Source: Peptostreptococcus anaerobius VPI 4330 = DSM 2949
Lineage (GTDB): Bacteria > Bacillota > Clostridia > Peptostreptococcales > Peptostreptococcaceae
Direction of reading: 5' to 3'
Assembly: GCF_000381525.1 (NCBI RefSeq)
Contig: NZ_KB906609.1
Location: 1 to 64,000, forward strand
DNA length: 64,000 nucleotides
Within the stretch, counting starts at the first letter, position 1, and each line of letters begins with the position of its first letter. A program made the position numbers and the translations under genes. Below are positions 44,777 through 53,555 of the stretch, piece by piece. A model generated the notes under the pieces. That model worked only from the letters and a program-made list of their open reading frames with translations, made no database searches and was not told the DNA's origin.

Positions 44777-45403
44777 ATGTCTAAGGTAAAAAAAGAGACG
44801 ATTGAAGCAAAAGGATTTGCTATTCAGATTTATACTGAAGACTTTAAAAATGACTATATAAGTCTTACGGATATTGCTAGATATAAAAGCGATGAACCAA
44901 GTGATGTAATTAAAAATTGGATGAGAAGAAAAGATACAATTGAATTTCTTGGTTTATGGGAAAGCTTAAACAACATGAATTTCAATTCGGTCGAATTCGA
45001 CCGAATTAAATCGGAAGCTGGATATAATTCCTTTACACTGTCACCTAAGAAATGGGTAGAAAAAACAGACGCAATCAAAGAATATCTCTTAAAAGATCTT
45101 ACCAACGAACAGTTATCTTATAAATATGCAAGTGAAGCAGATATGCTTAATGTTGCTTTATTTAACAAAAGAGCGAAACAGTGGCGTGAAGAAAATCCAG
45201 ATCTAAAAGGTAATATGAGAGATTATGCAAGTCTGAATGAGTTACTTGTACTTGCCAATATGGAAAGTTATAATGCGATTCTTATTGGAAAAGGTATGGA
45301 GCAAAAAGAAAGAATGATGGAACTTAGAAAACTTGCTAGAACACAATTAATATCACTGCAAAAACTTGGTGATAGTGGCATTAAAAGATTAGAAGGAAAG
45401 TAA
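44777..45403 (+). CDS. KilA-N domain protein with apparent internal deletion
   Basis: DNA-binding KilA-N proteins occur in phages and scattered on bacterial chromosomes. N-terminal part: ISLTDIARYKSDEPSDVIKN, WMRRKDTIEFLGLWESLNN, FNSVEFDRIKSEAGYNSFTL. C-terminal part: EYLLKDLTNEQLSYKYASEA, ADMLNVALFNKRAKQWREEN, DYASLNELLVLANMESYNA. As I recall the family (about 265-280 residues), a segment rich in GRYGGTYAH and IAFEFASWIS should lie between WVEKT (residue 97) and DAIKEYLL (98). It is missing in frame, leaving 208 residues, so the DNA-binding domain is probably incomplete. AAAGGAGG precedes the ATG. Confidence 0.8.
   Translation: MSKVKKETIEAKGFAIQIYTEDFKNDYISLTDIARYKSDEPSDVIKNWMRRKDTIEFLGLWESLNNMNFNSVEFDRIKSEAGYNSFTLSPKKWVEKTDAIKEYLLKDLTNEQLSYKYASEADMLNVALFNKRAKQWREENPDLKGNMRDYASLNELLVLANMESYNAILIGKGMEQKERMMELRKLARTQLISLQKLGDSGIKRLEGK
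44984..45007. repeat. Perfect 24-base palindrome inside the KilA-N gene
   Basis: AATTCGGTCGAA (44984-44995) is followed at once by its reverse complement TTCGACCGAATT (44996-45007), within the codons for NSVEFDRI. A spacer-free palindrome this long is unusual in coding sequence. Confidence 0.9.
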
Positions 45404-45460
45404 TAATAACTGTTAGTTTGTAATTGAATAAATAAATTTGAATTTGTGGAGGAATAGTGA

Positions 45461-46102
45461 ATGAAAGCATTCCTTGAAAAAATAAGAATGCCCCAAAAGG
45501 GTGATATGTCAAAACAAATATTGGCAACTGCGGGATTTGTATTATTTGGCTTTGCACTTGGTGTGTTTCAGAAGTGGATTGACGGTACAGCTAGTAACTA
45601 CTTACCAATGATTTTTCAACAACTTGATATTAGTAATTACTTTGGTAGATTGGCAATATGGATTTTGTTAGGTACGATAATTTCTGTTTATTCGAAATCA
45701 CCTTTAAGAGCTTCAATTAATACATTTTCGTTCTATATAAGTATGTTGTCAGGCTATTATTTGTTTAGTAATTTTGTTTTGGGATTCCTGCCAAGAACTT
45801 ATATGATGATATGGACAGTAATGTCATTTGGATCATTTTTTATGGCATACATATGTTGGTATGCAAAAGGAAAAGGACCTATTGCAATTTTCATTTCGAG
45901 CATCATTATTGGGATATTATTATCTCAGGCTTTTAGCCTTAGCCCATCACAAGGTTTTTATATGTATAGCCTTATGGAAGTGATCACATGGATACTAGGT
46001 ATAATTATCTTATATAGGAAGCCAAAAGAATTTGCTCTTGTTTTAGGATTATCAATTGTAATTGCTTTTATGTTTCAATCAGTTATGCCATATTTTGGGT
46101 AA
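45461..46102 (+). CDS. Six-helix membrane protein, unknown function
   Basis: 213 residues with about six hydrophobic segments after a short basic N-terminus (KIRMPQKGDMSKQI). Landmarks: GFALGVFQKWID, IWILLGTIISVYSKSPLRAS, FVLGFLPRTYMMIW, YICWYAKGKGPIAIF. I recall similar hypothetical proteins in many gut Firmicutes, usually near resistance or regulatory genes, with no known role. TGGAGG before the ATG. It lies just ahead of the ABC-F gene in the accessory block. Confidence 0.8.
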   Translation: MKAFLEKIRMPQKGDMSKQILATAGFVLFGFALGVFQKWIDGTASNYLPMIFQQLDISNYFGRLAIWILLGTIISVYSKSPLRASINTFSFYISMLSGYYLFSNFVLGFLPRTYMMIWTVMSFGSFFMAYICWYAKGKGPIAIFISSIIIGILLSQAFSLSPSQGFYMYSLMEVITWILGIIILYRKPKEFALVLGLSIVIAFMFQSVMPYFG

Positions 46103-46297
46103 AAATAAATCATTGACTCCCAGTTTGTAGTATTAGTAATTCACCTGAATAGATAGAGTATTTATGGAACAAAATCATATTAAAACACAAAAATTATGAA
46201 TGATTTTATTCACTAAATAATGAATAATATTTTAAAATTATGAAAGTGTTTGATAAAATAAGGATATAAGTTTCAAAGAATTTGGAGGTATATACAG

Positions 46298-46327
46298 ATG
46301 AAAATTAATAAATTTTATTTTGAATAA
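46298..46327 (+). CDS. Nine-codon leader peptide upstream of the ABC-F gene
   Basis: ATG at 46298 with GGAGG (46284-46288) 9 bases ahead encodes MKINKFYFE and stops at 46327. It is followed by a hairpin and the ABC-F ribosome site. Short leaders of this sort control inducible ribosome-protection and methylase genes by drug-dependent stalling; that it does so here is inference. Confidence 0.6.
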   Translation: MKINKFYFE

Positions 46328-46330
46328 TAC

Positions 46331-46363
46331 GAGAGGTTAAGTCCTCTCAAAAAATAAGGAGGA
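46331..46363 (+). promoter_or_regulatory. Alternative hairpins over the ABC-F ribosome-binding site
   Basis: GAGAGG (46331-46336) can pair with CCTCTC (46343-46348). The same right-hand bases TCCTC (46342-46346) can instead pair with GAGGA (46359-46363) inside the AAGGAGG ribosome site. The two pairings exclude each other, the hallmark of translation attenuation. Confidence 0.55.
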
Positions 46364-46366
46364 TTT

Positions 46367-47965
46367 ATGATATATATAGATAATCTAAAAAAAGAAATTA
46401 ACACAAGAACGTTATTTGAAATAAAAAATTTAACCATTGGAGAAGACAATAAAATTGGTTTAATCGGTGATAATGGAGCTGGTAAAACAAGTTTCTTTAA
46501 AATTCTAATAGGCCAAGATGGAGACTACAGTGAGAAAATTGATGTACAAATTAAAATAGCCCATCTTTTAAATGACTATGAAGAAGAAAAATTTTCACAT
46601 GATAACTATGTTAAAGCTAAACTTAATAAAGAGGAAAAATTTAGTCCTGGTGAATACCAAAGACTGAAGCTAGCGAAACTCTTATCGAATGAACATAGTT
46701 TTTTATTGATTGATGAACCAACATCTCATTTGGATATTAAACAGAAGAAAAAGTTAGCAGAAAGTCTAAGAAATAGAGATAAAGGTTATATTCTTATTTC
46801 TCACGACCGTGATTTTATAAACCAAACATGTGATAAGATTTTTGAATTATCACATGGAGAACTAGAAGTATTTAATGGTGACTATTCTTTCTACCTGGAT
46901 GAAAGAGTTAAGAGGAAGAAATTCGCTCAGAAAGAATACGAAGGCTATGTTAATGAAAAGAAAAGATTGACAGGAATAGCAAATGACATAAAAGTTCAAT
47001 CGTCAAAAGTGAGAACAACTCCCAAAAGAATGGGGAATTCAGAAGCTAGACTCCATAAAATGGGTGGACAAGGCAATAAGAAAAAACTAGATAAGCAAGT
47101 TAGATCTGTTAAATCAAGAATAGATCAGCTTGAAGTTAAAGAAAAGCCAAAAGAAGAAGCTGAAATTAAATTAACTATTGATGAAAAGGATAAAATATTT
47201 TCCAAAGTACTAGTAAGATCTGAAAAATTAAGTAAAAGCTTTGATGATAAAGTTCTTTTCGATAATGCTAATCTTGAAATCTCAAATAACAAAAAGATAG
47301 CTTTATTAGGAGATAACGGTTCAGGAAAAACAACTCTTTTAAATATGATTGTAGACAAAGAAGTATGGTGTCATCCTAATCTTAAAATTGGCTATTATAG
47401 TCAGTTGGGTGAAATTATTGATGAAAAGAAAACAGTATTAGAAAATGTTTTTGAAAGCTCAATCTATGATCAAACGATGACTAGAATTATTTTAGCTAGG
47501 TTAGGATTCAAAGAAGATGAGGTATTTAAGAAAGTAGATGTTCTAAGCGATGGGGAAAGAGCAAAGGTAAAACTAGCAAATCTTGTCACATCTGATTTTA
47601 ATTTTTTAATTATGGATGAACCAACGAACTTCCTGGATATTAGAGCAATTGAAGCGTTAGAAGATTTGTTGATAGGATATGATAGACCGCTACTGTTTGT
47701 GACCCACGATGTCTCGTTTATAAATAACATAGCGGATGGACTTATTATCATTAAGAACAAAAAGATAGAGAGTTTTTCGGGCAATCTAGCTCAGTATCAA
47801 AATTGTAGAGAAAAGTTGAAAGAAAATAAAAATTCTAATGATTTTCTTATAGAATTTAGATTAACTGCCATTAATAATCGTTTGGCAAGTGAGATTCCAA
47901 AAGAAGAAAGAGAAGAATTAGAAGCAGAGTACGAGAGACTTTTGAAACAGAGAGATAATAATTAA
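46367..47965 (+). CDS. ABC-F ribosomal-protection-type ATPase (probable antibiotic resistance)
   Basis: Two ABC domains on one chain with no membrane part, the ABC-F plan. First domain: Walker A GDNGAGKTS (about 34-42), signature-like FSPGEYQR, Walker B LLIDEPTSHLD. Linker about 185-275 is Lys-rich and helical (the P-site tRNA-facing arm; RTTPKRMGNSEARLHKMGG). Second domain: GDNGSGKTT, LSDGERAKVKLA, LIMDEPTNFLD, THDVSF. A 532-residue chain with a long linker fits the Vga/Lsa/Msr-type group that displaces ribosome-targeting drugs. The first signature (SPGE for SGGE) is atypical. Which drug class is not readable. Confidence 0.9.
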   Translation: MIYIDNLKKEINTRTLFEIKNLTIGEDNKIGLIGDNGAGKTSFFKILIGQDGDYSEKIDVQIKIAHLLNDYEEEKFSHDNYVKAKLNKEEKFSPGEYQRLKLAKLLSNEHSFLLIDEPTSHLDIKQKKKLAESLRNRDKGYILISHDRDFINQTCDKIFELSHGELEVFNGDYSFYLDERVKRKKFAQKEYEGYVNEKKRLTGIANDIKVQSSKVRTTPKRMGNSEARLHKMGGQGNKKKLDKQVRSVKSRIDQLEVKEKPKEEAEIKLTIDEKDKIFSKVLVRSEKLSKSFDDKVLFDNANLEISNNKKIALLGDNGSGKTTLLNMIVDKEVWCHPNLKIGYYSQLGEIIDEKKTVLENVFESSIYDQTMTRIILARLGFKEDEVFKKVDVLSDGERAKVKLANLVTSDFNFLIMDEPTNFLDIRAIEALEDLLIGYDRPLLFVTHDVSFINNIADGLIIIKNKKIESFSGNLAQYQNCREKLKENKNSNDFLIEFRLTAINNRLASEIPKEEREELEAEYERLLKQRDNN

Positions 47966-48164
47966 AGCTTATGGACCAGCAAGCCTCTAGACTTCTATCG
48001 TAATCAGATGCTACAGACATTGATTTTGCTTAGGATTTTTCACCCGGATCAGGAAGCATACTTTGATTAGGTAGATATACTAATGGGCATGCTTGTTACA
48101 GATTAGTTAGTAGATAATTTTAGTGCTTACATTAATGTTAATTTCCCTTATTTATATTTTTTTG

Positions 48165-48173
48165 TGATATAAT
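48165..48173 (+). promoter_or_regulatory. Extended -10 promoter of murD
   Basis: TGATATAAT (extended -10 TGnTATAAT), 56 bases before the murD ATG; the -35 region is poor. It would replace transcription lost by the insertion upstream. Confidence 0.55.
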
Positions 48174-48228
48174 ATACTTTGAATGATTGTTTTTATACCA
48201 AAAATGTATATAGATAGAGGTGTTTTAT

Positions 48229-49602
48229 ATGTACGAAAATAAAAAAATACTTGTGGTTGGTATGGCCAGGTCTGGTCTAGCTGCAGCAAGGTACCTTCTA
48301 AGGCAGGGTGCTGTCCTAGTTGTCAATGACTCAAAGTCTGAAGAGGACTTAAAGGGTATATGTCAAGAATTAGAGTCTATGGGTGATGTTAGATTTATAC
48401 TTGGACGAAATCCTAATACTGATGAAGTACAAGATATTGATATGGCAGTGGTATCTCCGGGAGTACCCCTAGACCTTGATTATATCATGGCCATTAAAAA
48501 TAATAGAAAAAAGGTTATAAGTGAGATAGAGCTTGCCTACCAAGCAGGACTTAAAAAGAATATTAGGTTTGTAGGCATAACCGGAACAAATGGTAAGACT
48601 ACTACAACTTCGTTAGTAGGTGAGATATTTAAGGCCCAGGGTGTTGAGACTTATGTAGTAGGTAATATAGGCAATCCAGCTATAGAGGCAGTTGAAATGG
48701 CTGGAGATGGTGCTGTCCTTGTAACAGAACTATCTTCCTTCCAGCTTGAGAGCATAGATATGTTTTCTCCTACAGCATCTACAGTTCTTAATCTTACAGA
48801 GGACCATTTGAATAGACACCACACAATGGAAAACTATGCTATGGCCAAGGCGAGAATATTTGAGAACCAGATTGACGATACTGTCTGTATACTGAACTAT
48901 GACGATCTTACTACAAGGTCAATGGCAGAAGGATGTCATGCTGATGTTGTATTTTTCTCAAGAAAAGACAAGTTTGAAAGAGGAATCTACCTAGATGACG
49001 ATAATAATATAATTGTCAACAATGAAATAGAAGAAATTGCCCTTTTAAAGGCAGACGAACTAAGCCTACCAGGTGGCCACAACCTAGAAAACTGTATGGC
49101 TGCCATTGGTTTGACCCTAGCCCTAGGAGTAGAAATAGAAGTGCTAGTCAAAGTCCTAAAGACCTTCAAGGCTGTAGAGCATAGGTTGGAGTATGTGGAC
49201 ACTGTTAAGGGTGTAAAATATGTCAATGATTCAAAGGGAACTAATCCAGACTCAACTATCAAGGCAGTCCAATCTTACAAGGATCCAATAATCCTAATAG
49301 CTGGTGGTTATGACAAGGGTAGTGACTTTAACGAACTCTTTGAGATAGCAAAAGACTATGTAAGGTCAGTTGTTATACTAGGTCAGACTGGAGATTTGAT
49401 AGAAGAGACAGCAAGAAAGCATGGTTTTACCGACCTTTATAGGGTTAATGACCTAAAAGAAGCAGTTGAAAAATCAGCCCAAATTGCCAATGAAAAAGAT
49501 ATAGTACTCCTATCTCCTGCTTGTGCTAGCTGGGGTATGTACAACAACTATGAAGAAAGAGGTAGGGAGTTCAAAAACCTAGTAGCTGACCTAGAAAAGT
49601 AA
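48229..49602 (+). CDS. murD: UDP-MurNAc-L-Ala--D-glutamate ligase
   Basis: Adds D-Glu to UDP-MurNAc-L-Ala. VVGMARSGLAAARYLL at the N-terminus, P-loop GITGTNGKTTTTSLVGEI, ELSSFQLESI, LNLTEDHLNRHHTMENYA, VNDSKGTNPDSTIKAVQSY and C-terminal LLSPACASWGMYNNYEERG, all MurD marks. 457 residues from ATG at 48229, which AGAGGTG precedes; the GTG at 48220 overlaps that site. 43 bases before murG; no ftsW between them. Confidence 0.97.
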   Translation: MYENKKILVVGMARSGLAAARYLLRQGAVLVVNDSKSEEDLKGICQELESMGDVRFILGRNPNTDEVQDIDMAVVSPGVPLDLDYIMAIKNNRKKVISEIELAYQAGLKKNIRFVGITGTNGKTTTTSLVGEIFKAQGVETYVVGNIGNPAIEAVEMAGDGAVLVTELSSFQLESIDMFSPTASTVLNLTEDHLNRHHTMENYAMAKARIFENQIDDTVCILNYDDLTTRSMAEGCHADVVFFSRKDKFERGIYLDDDNNIIVNNEIEEIALLKADELSLPGGHNLENCMAAIGLTLALGVEIEVLVKVLKTFKAVEHRLEYVDTVKGVKYVNDSKGTNPDSTIKAVQSYKDPIILIAGGYDKGSDFNELFEIAKDYVRSVVILGQTGDLIEETARKHGFTDLYRVNDLKEAVEKSAQIANEKDIVLLSPACASWGMYNNYEERGREFKNLVADLEK

Positions 49603-49645
49603 TTTTGTTTAAAGGGTCTATAGGATAAGATGAAAAGAGGAGTTT

Positions 49646-50749
49646 ATGAGAGTGATATTATCAGGTGGTGGAACTGGTGGTCATGTATATCCAGCCATAG
49701 CCATTGCAAATAAAATAAAAGAGAATAATCCGGACGCAGAGATTCTCTTTGTGGGTACTAAAGAAGGCATAGAGTCTGAAATAGTACCAAAGTACGGATA
49801 TGATATTGAATATATAAGAGTAAAAGGATTTAAGAGAAAGATAGATTTTGAAAACGTAAAAAGAGTCCTAATGTTTATAAAATCCCTGTCTGACTCAAAA
49901 AGAATAATTAAAAAGTTTAAGCCTGACATGGTAATCGGCACAGGAGGCTATGTAAGTGGCTCTGTTGTACTTAGGGCAAGCAAGATGGGAATCAAGACTT
50001 GTATCCATGAGCAGAATTCTTTTCCAGGCATGACAAATAAGATGTTGTCTAAAAATGTGGATTTTGTCATGACTAGTTTCGAGGATTCTCATAAGAGGTT
50101 TGCTGAGGGAGTCAGGGGCAAGCTTAGGCTTACAGGCAACCCAGTCAGAGATGATATATTGACTACCAAAAAAGAAGATGCCAGAAAAAAACTTGGAATA
50201 GATACAGACAAGAGGATGGTCCTAGTGTCTGGGGGTAGTGGGGGTTCAGAGGAAATCAATGACGCCCTAAAGTTAGCCCTACCAAAGATGGTAGAGGATA
50301 AAATAGCCTTTATGGTAGCCACAGGTAGGACCTACTATGACAAATTTATGGCTGACTATGGACACCTAAGCCTAGATCAAGACCAGAAGATAGTACCATA
50401 CCTAGATGATATGGCCAATAACCTGGTTGCAGCTGACCTTACTATAGGTAGTGCAGGCGCCATATCCCTTGCTGAGATAACAGCAGTGGGTATACCAGCT
50501 ATAATAGTACCAAAGGCTTATACAGCAGAGAACCACCAAGAGTACAATGCCAAGAGTTTGGAGGCTGCTGGAGCGGGAATATGCATAACTGAAAAAGAAC
50601 TAAATCCAGAGTCACTTGACAGGGCTATATTCTCCTTAATAAATGATGGTGATAGGTTGGCAGCCATGTCAAAGGCTTCGAAGGAATTTGGAAAGCCTGA
50701 TGCACTAAAAATAATATATAAGCATATAGAAAATGCCTTAAATAAGTAA
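49646..50749 (+). CDS. murG: UDP-GlcNAc:lipid I transferase
   Basis: Peripheral membrane GT-B glycosyltransferase that turns lipid I into lipid II. GGGTGGHVYPAIAIA at the N-terminus, GTGGYVSGSVVLRA, CIHEQNSFPGMTNKML, VSGGSGGSEEIND, GSAGAISLAEITAVGIPAI, and AENHQEYNAKSLEAAGAG as the donor site. 367 residues. AGAGGAG before the ATG. Ends 207 bases before ftsZ. Confidence 0.97.
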   Translation: MRVILSGGGTGGHVYPAIAIANKIKENNPDAEILFVGTKEGIESEIVPKYGYDIEYIRVKGFKRKIDFENVKRVLMFIKSLSDSKRIIKKFKPDMVIGTGGYVSGSVVLRASKMGIKTCIHEQNSFPGMTNKMLSKNVDFVMTSFEDSHKRFAEGVRGKLRLTGNPVRDDILTTKKEDARKKLGIDTDKRMVLVSGGSGGSEEINDALKLALPKMVEDKIAFMVATGRTYYDKFMADYGHLSLDQDQKIVPYLDDMANNLVAADLTIGSAGAISLAEITAVGIPAIIVPKAYTAENHQEYNAKSLEAAGAGICITEKELNPESLDRAIFSLINDGDRLAAMSKASKEFGKPDALKIIYKHIENALNK

Positions 50750-50766
50750 AAAACTTAAAAAAAATA

Positions 50767-50796
50767 TTGCATTTATATACTAAAATGGGTTATCAT
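50767..50796 (+). promoter_or_regulatory. Probable promoter of ftsZ
   Basis: TTGCAT (50767-50772), 18-base spacer, TATCAT (50791-50796), giving a leader of about 155 bases. Confidence 0.5.
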
Positions 50797-50956
50797 AGAA
50801 TAGACGGAATGTCTTTATATTTCAACTGAAAAGTTTAAATTCCCCAAATTCATAAGGATTAGGGTCAAAAACTTTTTACTTAGGAGAAATACTATTTATT
50901 AAATTGATAAGTTAAAATGAATTAGACATAATACATAAGCGAATGGGGGTTTACAA

Positions 50957-52111
50957 ATGTTGAACTTTGTTGAAGAGCAGACTGGTGCTGCTAAAATTAA
51001 AGTTATCGGAGTAGGTGGCGGCGGTAATAATGCTGTCAACGTAATGATTAACTCTGGTGTTAGAGGAGTAGAATATGTAGCTGTAAATACAGATAAGCAG
51101 GCCCTAGAGTCATCTAAGGCTGATCATATATTACAGATAGGTGAAAAATTAACTAAGGGTTTGGGAGCTGGTGCTAATCCTGACAAGGGTAAGAAGGCAG
51201 CTGAAGAATCTGCAGATGAAATCAAGAAAGAATTAGAAGGAACAGACATGGTATTTATCACTGCTGGTATGGGTGGTGGTACAGGTACAGGTGCTGCTCC
51301 AGTAGTTGCCCAGATAGCCAAGAGTGTAGGAGCCTTAACAGTAGCGGTAGTTACTAAGCCATTCTCATTTGAAGGTAGGGTAAGGATGAACAAGGCTGAA
51401 GAAGGTATAGCAGAGCTAAGAAAGAATGTTGATACATTAATCACTATACCAAATGACAAGATTCTTCAGATAATAGAAAAGAGAACAAGTATTACAGATG
51501 CCCTTTCAAAGGCAGATGATATATTAAAGCAGGGTATCCAGTCTATATCAGGACTAATCTCAGAAGCAGCCCTAATCAACCTAGACTTCGCAGACGTTGA
51601 AGCCATCATGAAGGACCAGGGACTTGCTCATATGGGTATGGGTACAGCTTCAGGAGAAGACAGGGCTATTGCTGCAGCTAAGCAGGCTATTGAGTCTCCA
51701 CTTCTTGAGACTACAATAGATGGAGCTAAGGGAGTTCTTATCAACGTTACAGGTGGTAAAGACCTTGGTCTACTTGAAGTCAGTGAAGCGACTGATATCA
51801 TAAGACAGAAGTGCGATCCGGATGCAATGATTATATTCGGTGCTGCTACAAGAGAAGACTTTGGTGATGAAATAGTGATTACAGTTGTTGCTACCGGCCT
51901 ACAGGACAATGCTGATGATTTATTTACATCTCCACAGCTTAGAAGACAGGCACAGCCAGTTACACCAAAGTATAACGAAATACCAAGGGCAACTGAACAG
52001 CCTAAGCCAGCACCAGCACCAGAAAAGACATTTACAAATAGTTTCGATGAGCCTGTAACTGCTGGTGATGATGATATGGTGATACCTACATTTTTAAGAA
52101 GAAAAAAATAA
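50957..52111 (+). CDS. ftsZ: Cell division GTPase FtsZ
   Basis: Tubulin-like GTPase that forms the division ring. [13 protein letters not shown] at the N-terminus, tubulin signature [14 protein letters not shown] from G106, [31 protein letters not shown] (T7 loop). A Pro-rich linker (about 325-370) ends in the conserved tail [13 protein letters not shown], the site bound by SepF or FtsA. 384 residues. GGGGG ahead of the ATG. There is no ftsA or ftsQ beside it. A terminator follows, so it is probably monocistronic. Confidence 0.98.
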   Translation: MLNFVEEQTGAAKIKVIGVGGGGNNAVNVMINSGVRGVEYVAVNTDKQALESSKADHILQIGEKLTKGLGAGANPDKGKKAAEESADEIKKELEGTDMVFITAGMGGGTGTGAAPVVAQIAKSVGALTVAVVTKPFSFEGRVRMNKAEEGIAELRKNVDTLITIPNDKILQIIEKRTSITDALSKADDILKQGIQSISGLISEAALINLDFADVEAIMKDQGLAHMGMGTASGEDRAIAAAKQAIESPLLETTIDGAKGVLINVTGGKDLGLLEVSEATDIIRQKCDPDAMIIFGAATREDFGDEIVITVVATGLQDNADDLFTSPQLRRQAQPVTPKYNEIPRATEQPKPAPAPEKTFTNSFDEPVTAGDDDMVIPTFLRRKK

Positions 52112-52131
52112 TAAATAATATCTAAGAATAA

Positions 52132-52160
52132 AGGCTCAGCTTATAGTTGAGCCTATTTTT
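52132..52160 (+). terminator. Terminator after ftsZ
   Basis: AGGCTCA (52132-52138) pairs with TGAGCCT (52148-52154), followed by ATTTTT. Confidence 0.85.
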
Positions 52161-52263
52161 ATAAAAACGACCCCTTATAAATATAACTTATAATTGAGGG
52201 TGCAGATACTTTGTATTTTTGAGGGACTAGTTAAAAATCACTAGTATCCAGAAGGGAGAAAAT

Positions 52264-52743
52264 ATGCTTTGTCCTTATTGTGAACATAAAGAGTCTAAAG
52301 TGCTAGACTCAAGGCACATAGACAGCGGTTCTATAAGACGTCGTCGTGAATGTGAAAAATGCAAGAAAAGATTTACAACATATGAAAAAATTGAAATGAT
52401 ACCTGTTATGGTGATCAAAAAGGATGGCAGAAGAGAGTCATTCGATAGAGATAAGATAAAATTTGGATTAATTAGGTCATGTGAAAAAAGACCTGTATCC
52501 GTTGCCACAATAGAGAACCTAGTGGATTCAATTGAGACTGAAATAAATAAGATGTTTCTTGATGAGATAGAGTCACAGAAGATAGGAGAAATGGTGATGG
52601 AGAGGCTAAAAGAAGTCGATGAGGTAGCCTATGTTAGGTTTGCATCTGTATATAGGCAGTTTAAGGACTTAAATACCTTTGTCAATGAGCTAGAAAATAT
52701 CCTTAAGGAAAGAGGAGATAGGTTTGGTGGAGAAGACGAATAA
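52264..52743 (+). CDS. nrdR: Ribonucleotide reductase regulator NrdR
   Basis: Zinc and nucleotide-dependent repressor of ribonucleotide reductase genes. Zinc ribbon with C3, C6, C30, C33 (CPYC and CEKCKKRF), basic [16 protein letters not shown] stretch, then an ATP-cone ([28 protein letters not shown]). 159 residues, normal. AGAAGGGAG before the ATG. Its last 20 bases overlap pgeF. Confidence 0.97.
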   Translation: MLCPYCEHKESKVLDSRHIDSGSIRRRRECEKCKKRFTTYEKIEMIPVMVIKKDGRRESFDRDKIKFGLIRSCEKRPVSVATIENLVDSIETEINKMFLDEIESQKIGEMVMERLKEVDEVAYVRFASVYRQFKDLNTFVNELENILKERGDRFGGEDE

Positions 52744-53539
52744 AAAAGTGATTGATGTCGATAAAGTTAAGAGGCTCTTCTCAAACAATAAATTAGAAGA
52801 AGCCTTATTAAGTGATATAGACATTTGTGATAACTGCATAGTCCTAAAGAATAATAATTTTAGGTTGACCTATACACTTTCATCAATAGATGCCAAGTCT
52901 TCAGATGACATAGGTCAACTGGCTGACCAGGTCGGTATAAACAATTCTAGGATAGTATCTAACCATCAGATACATTCAAACCTTGTCAGAAAAATTGACG
53001 AAAGCACTAGAACTTATATCAAAGATGCAGATGCTATGACTAGCAATATTGAAGATACTGGTCTTATAATATATACGGCCGATTGTGTTCCTGTAGTATT
53101 GATAGACCCTATTAACAAGGCTGTAGCGGCTATTCATGCTGGATGGAGGGGTACTTATGGCTCCATAGTTGAAGAGTCAATTTCGATGATGGAAAAAGAA
53201 TACAATACTGAACCGGGCGACCTACATGCCTATATAGGTCCCTTTATAGGACTAGGCAATTTTGAGGTAGGGGATGACCTATACTACAAGTTTGAAGAGT
53301 TTATGAAAGAAAAGTCTATATCTATGTCTGATTGGCAGACTGCATATGACAAGATAGGTTTTAGTTACCATCTAGATCTTGGTAGGATTAACGAACTTTT
53401 AATGCTTGCTTTGGGAGTCAAATCAGAAAATATAAACAAGCTGAATATATGTACTGTAGAAAATTCAGACCTATTTTATTCATATAGAGCTCATAACAAA
53501 ACAGACAAGAGAATAGGTACAATTATAGAGATACTTTAA
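52724..53539 (+). CDS. pgeF: Peptidoglycan editing factor PgeF (multicopper-fold YlmD)
   Basis: YfiH/YlmD family; in E. coli it cleans L-Ser-containing wall precursors, and purine nucleoside activities are also reported. Metal/active-site residues: [10 protein letters not shown] (His), [12 protein letters not shown] (Cys), [13 protein letters not shown] (His), [29 protein letters not shown]. 271 residues. TTG at 52724 (GAGGAG six bases before) or the adjacent GTG at 52727 may start it. Coupled with nrdR by overlap. Confidence 0.92.
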   Translation: MVEKTNKKVIDVDKVKRLFSNNKLEEALLSDIDICDNCIVLKNNNFRLTYTLSSIDAKSSDDIGQLADQVGINNSRIVSNHQIHSNLVRKIDESTRTYIKDADAMTSNIEDTGLIIYTADCVPVVLIDPINKAVAAIHAGWRGTYGSIVEESISMMEKEYNTEPGDLHAYIGPFIGLGNFEVGDDLYYKFEEFMKEKSISMSDWQTAYDKIGFSYHLDLGRINELLMLALGVKSENINKLNICTVENSDLFYSYRAHNKTDKRIGTIIEIL

Positions 53540-53555
53540 TGCTAGGAGGGGAAAT

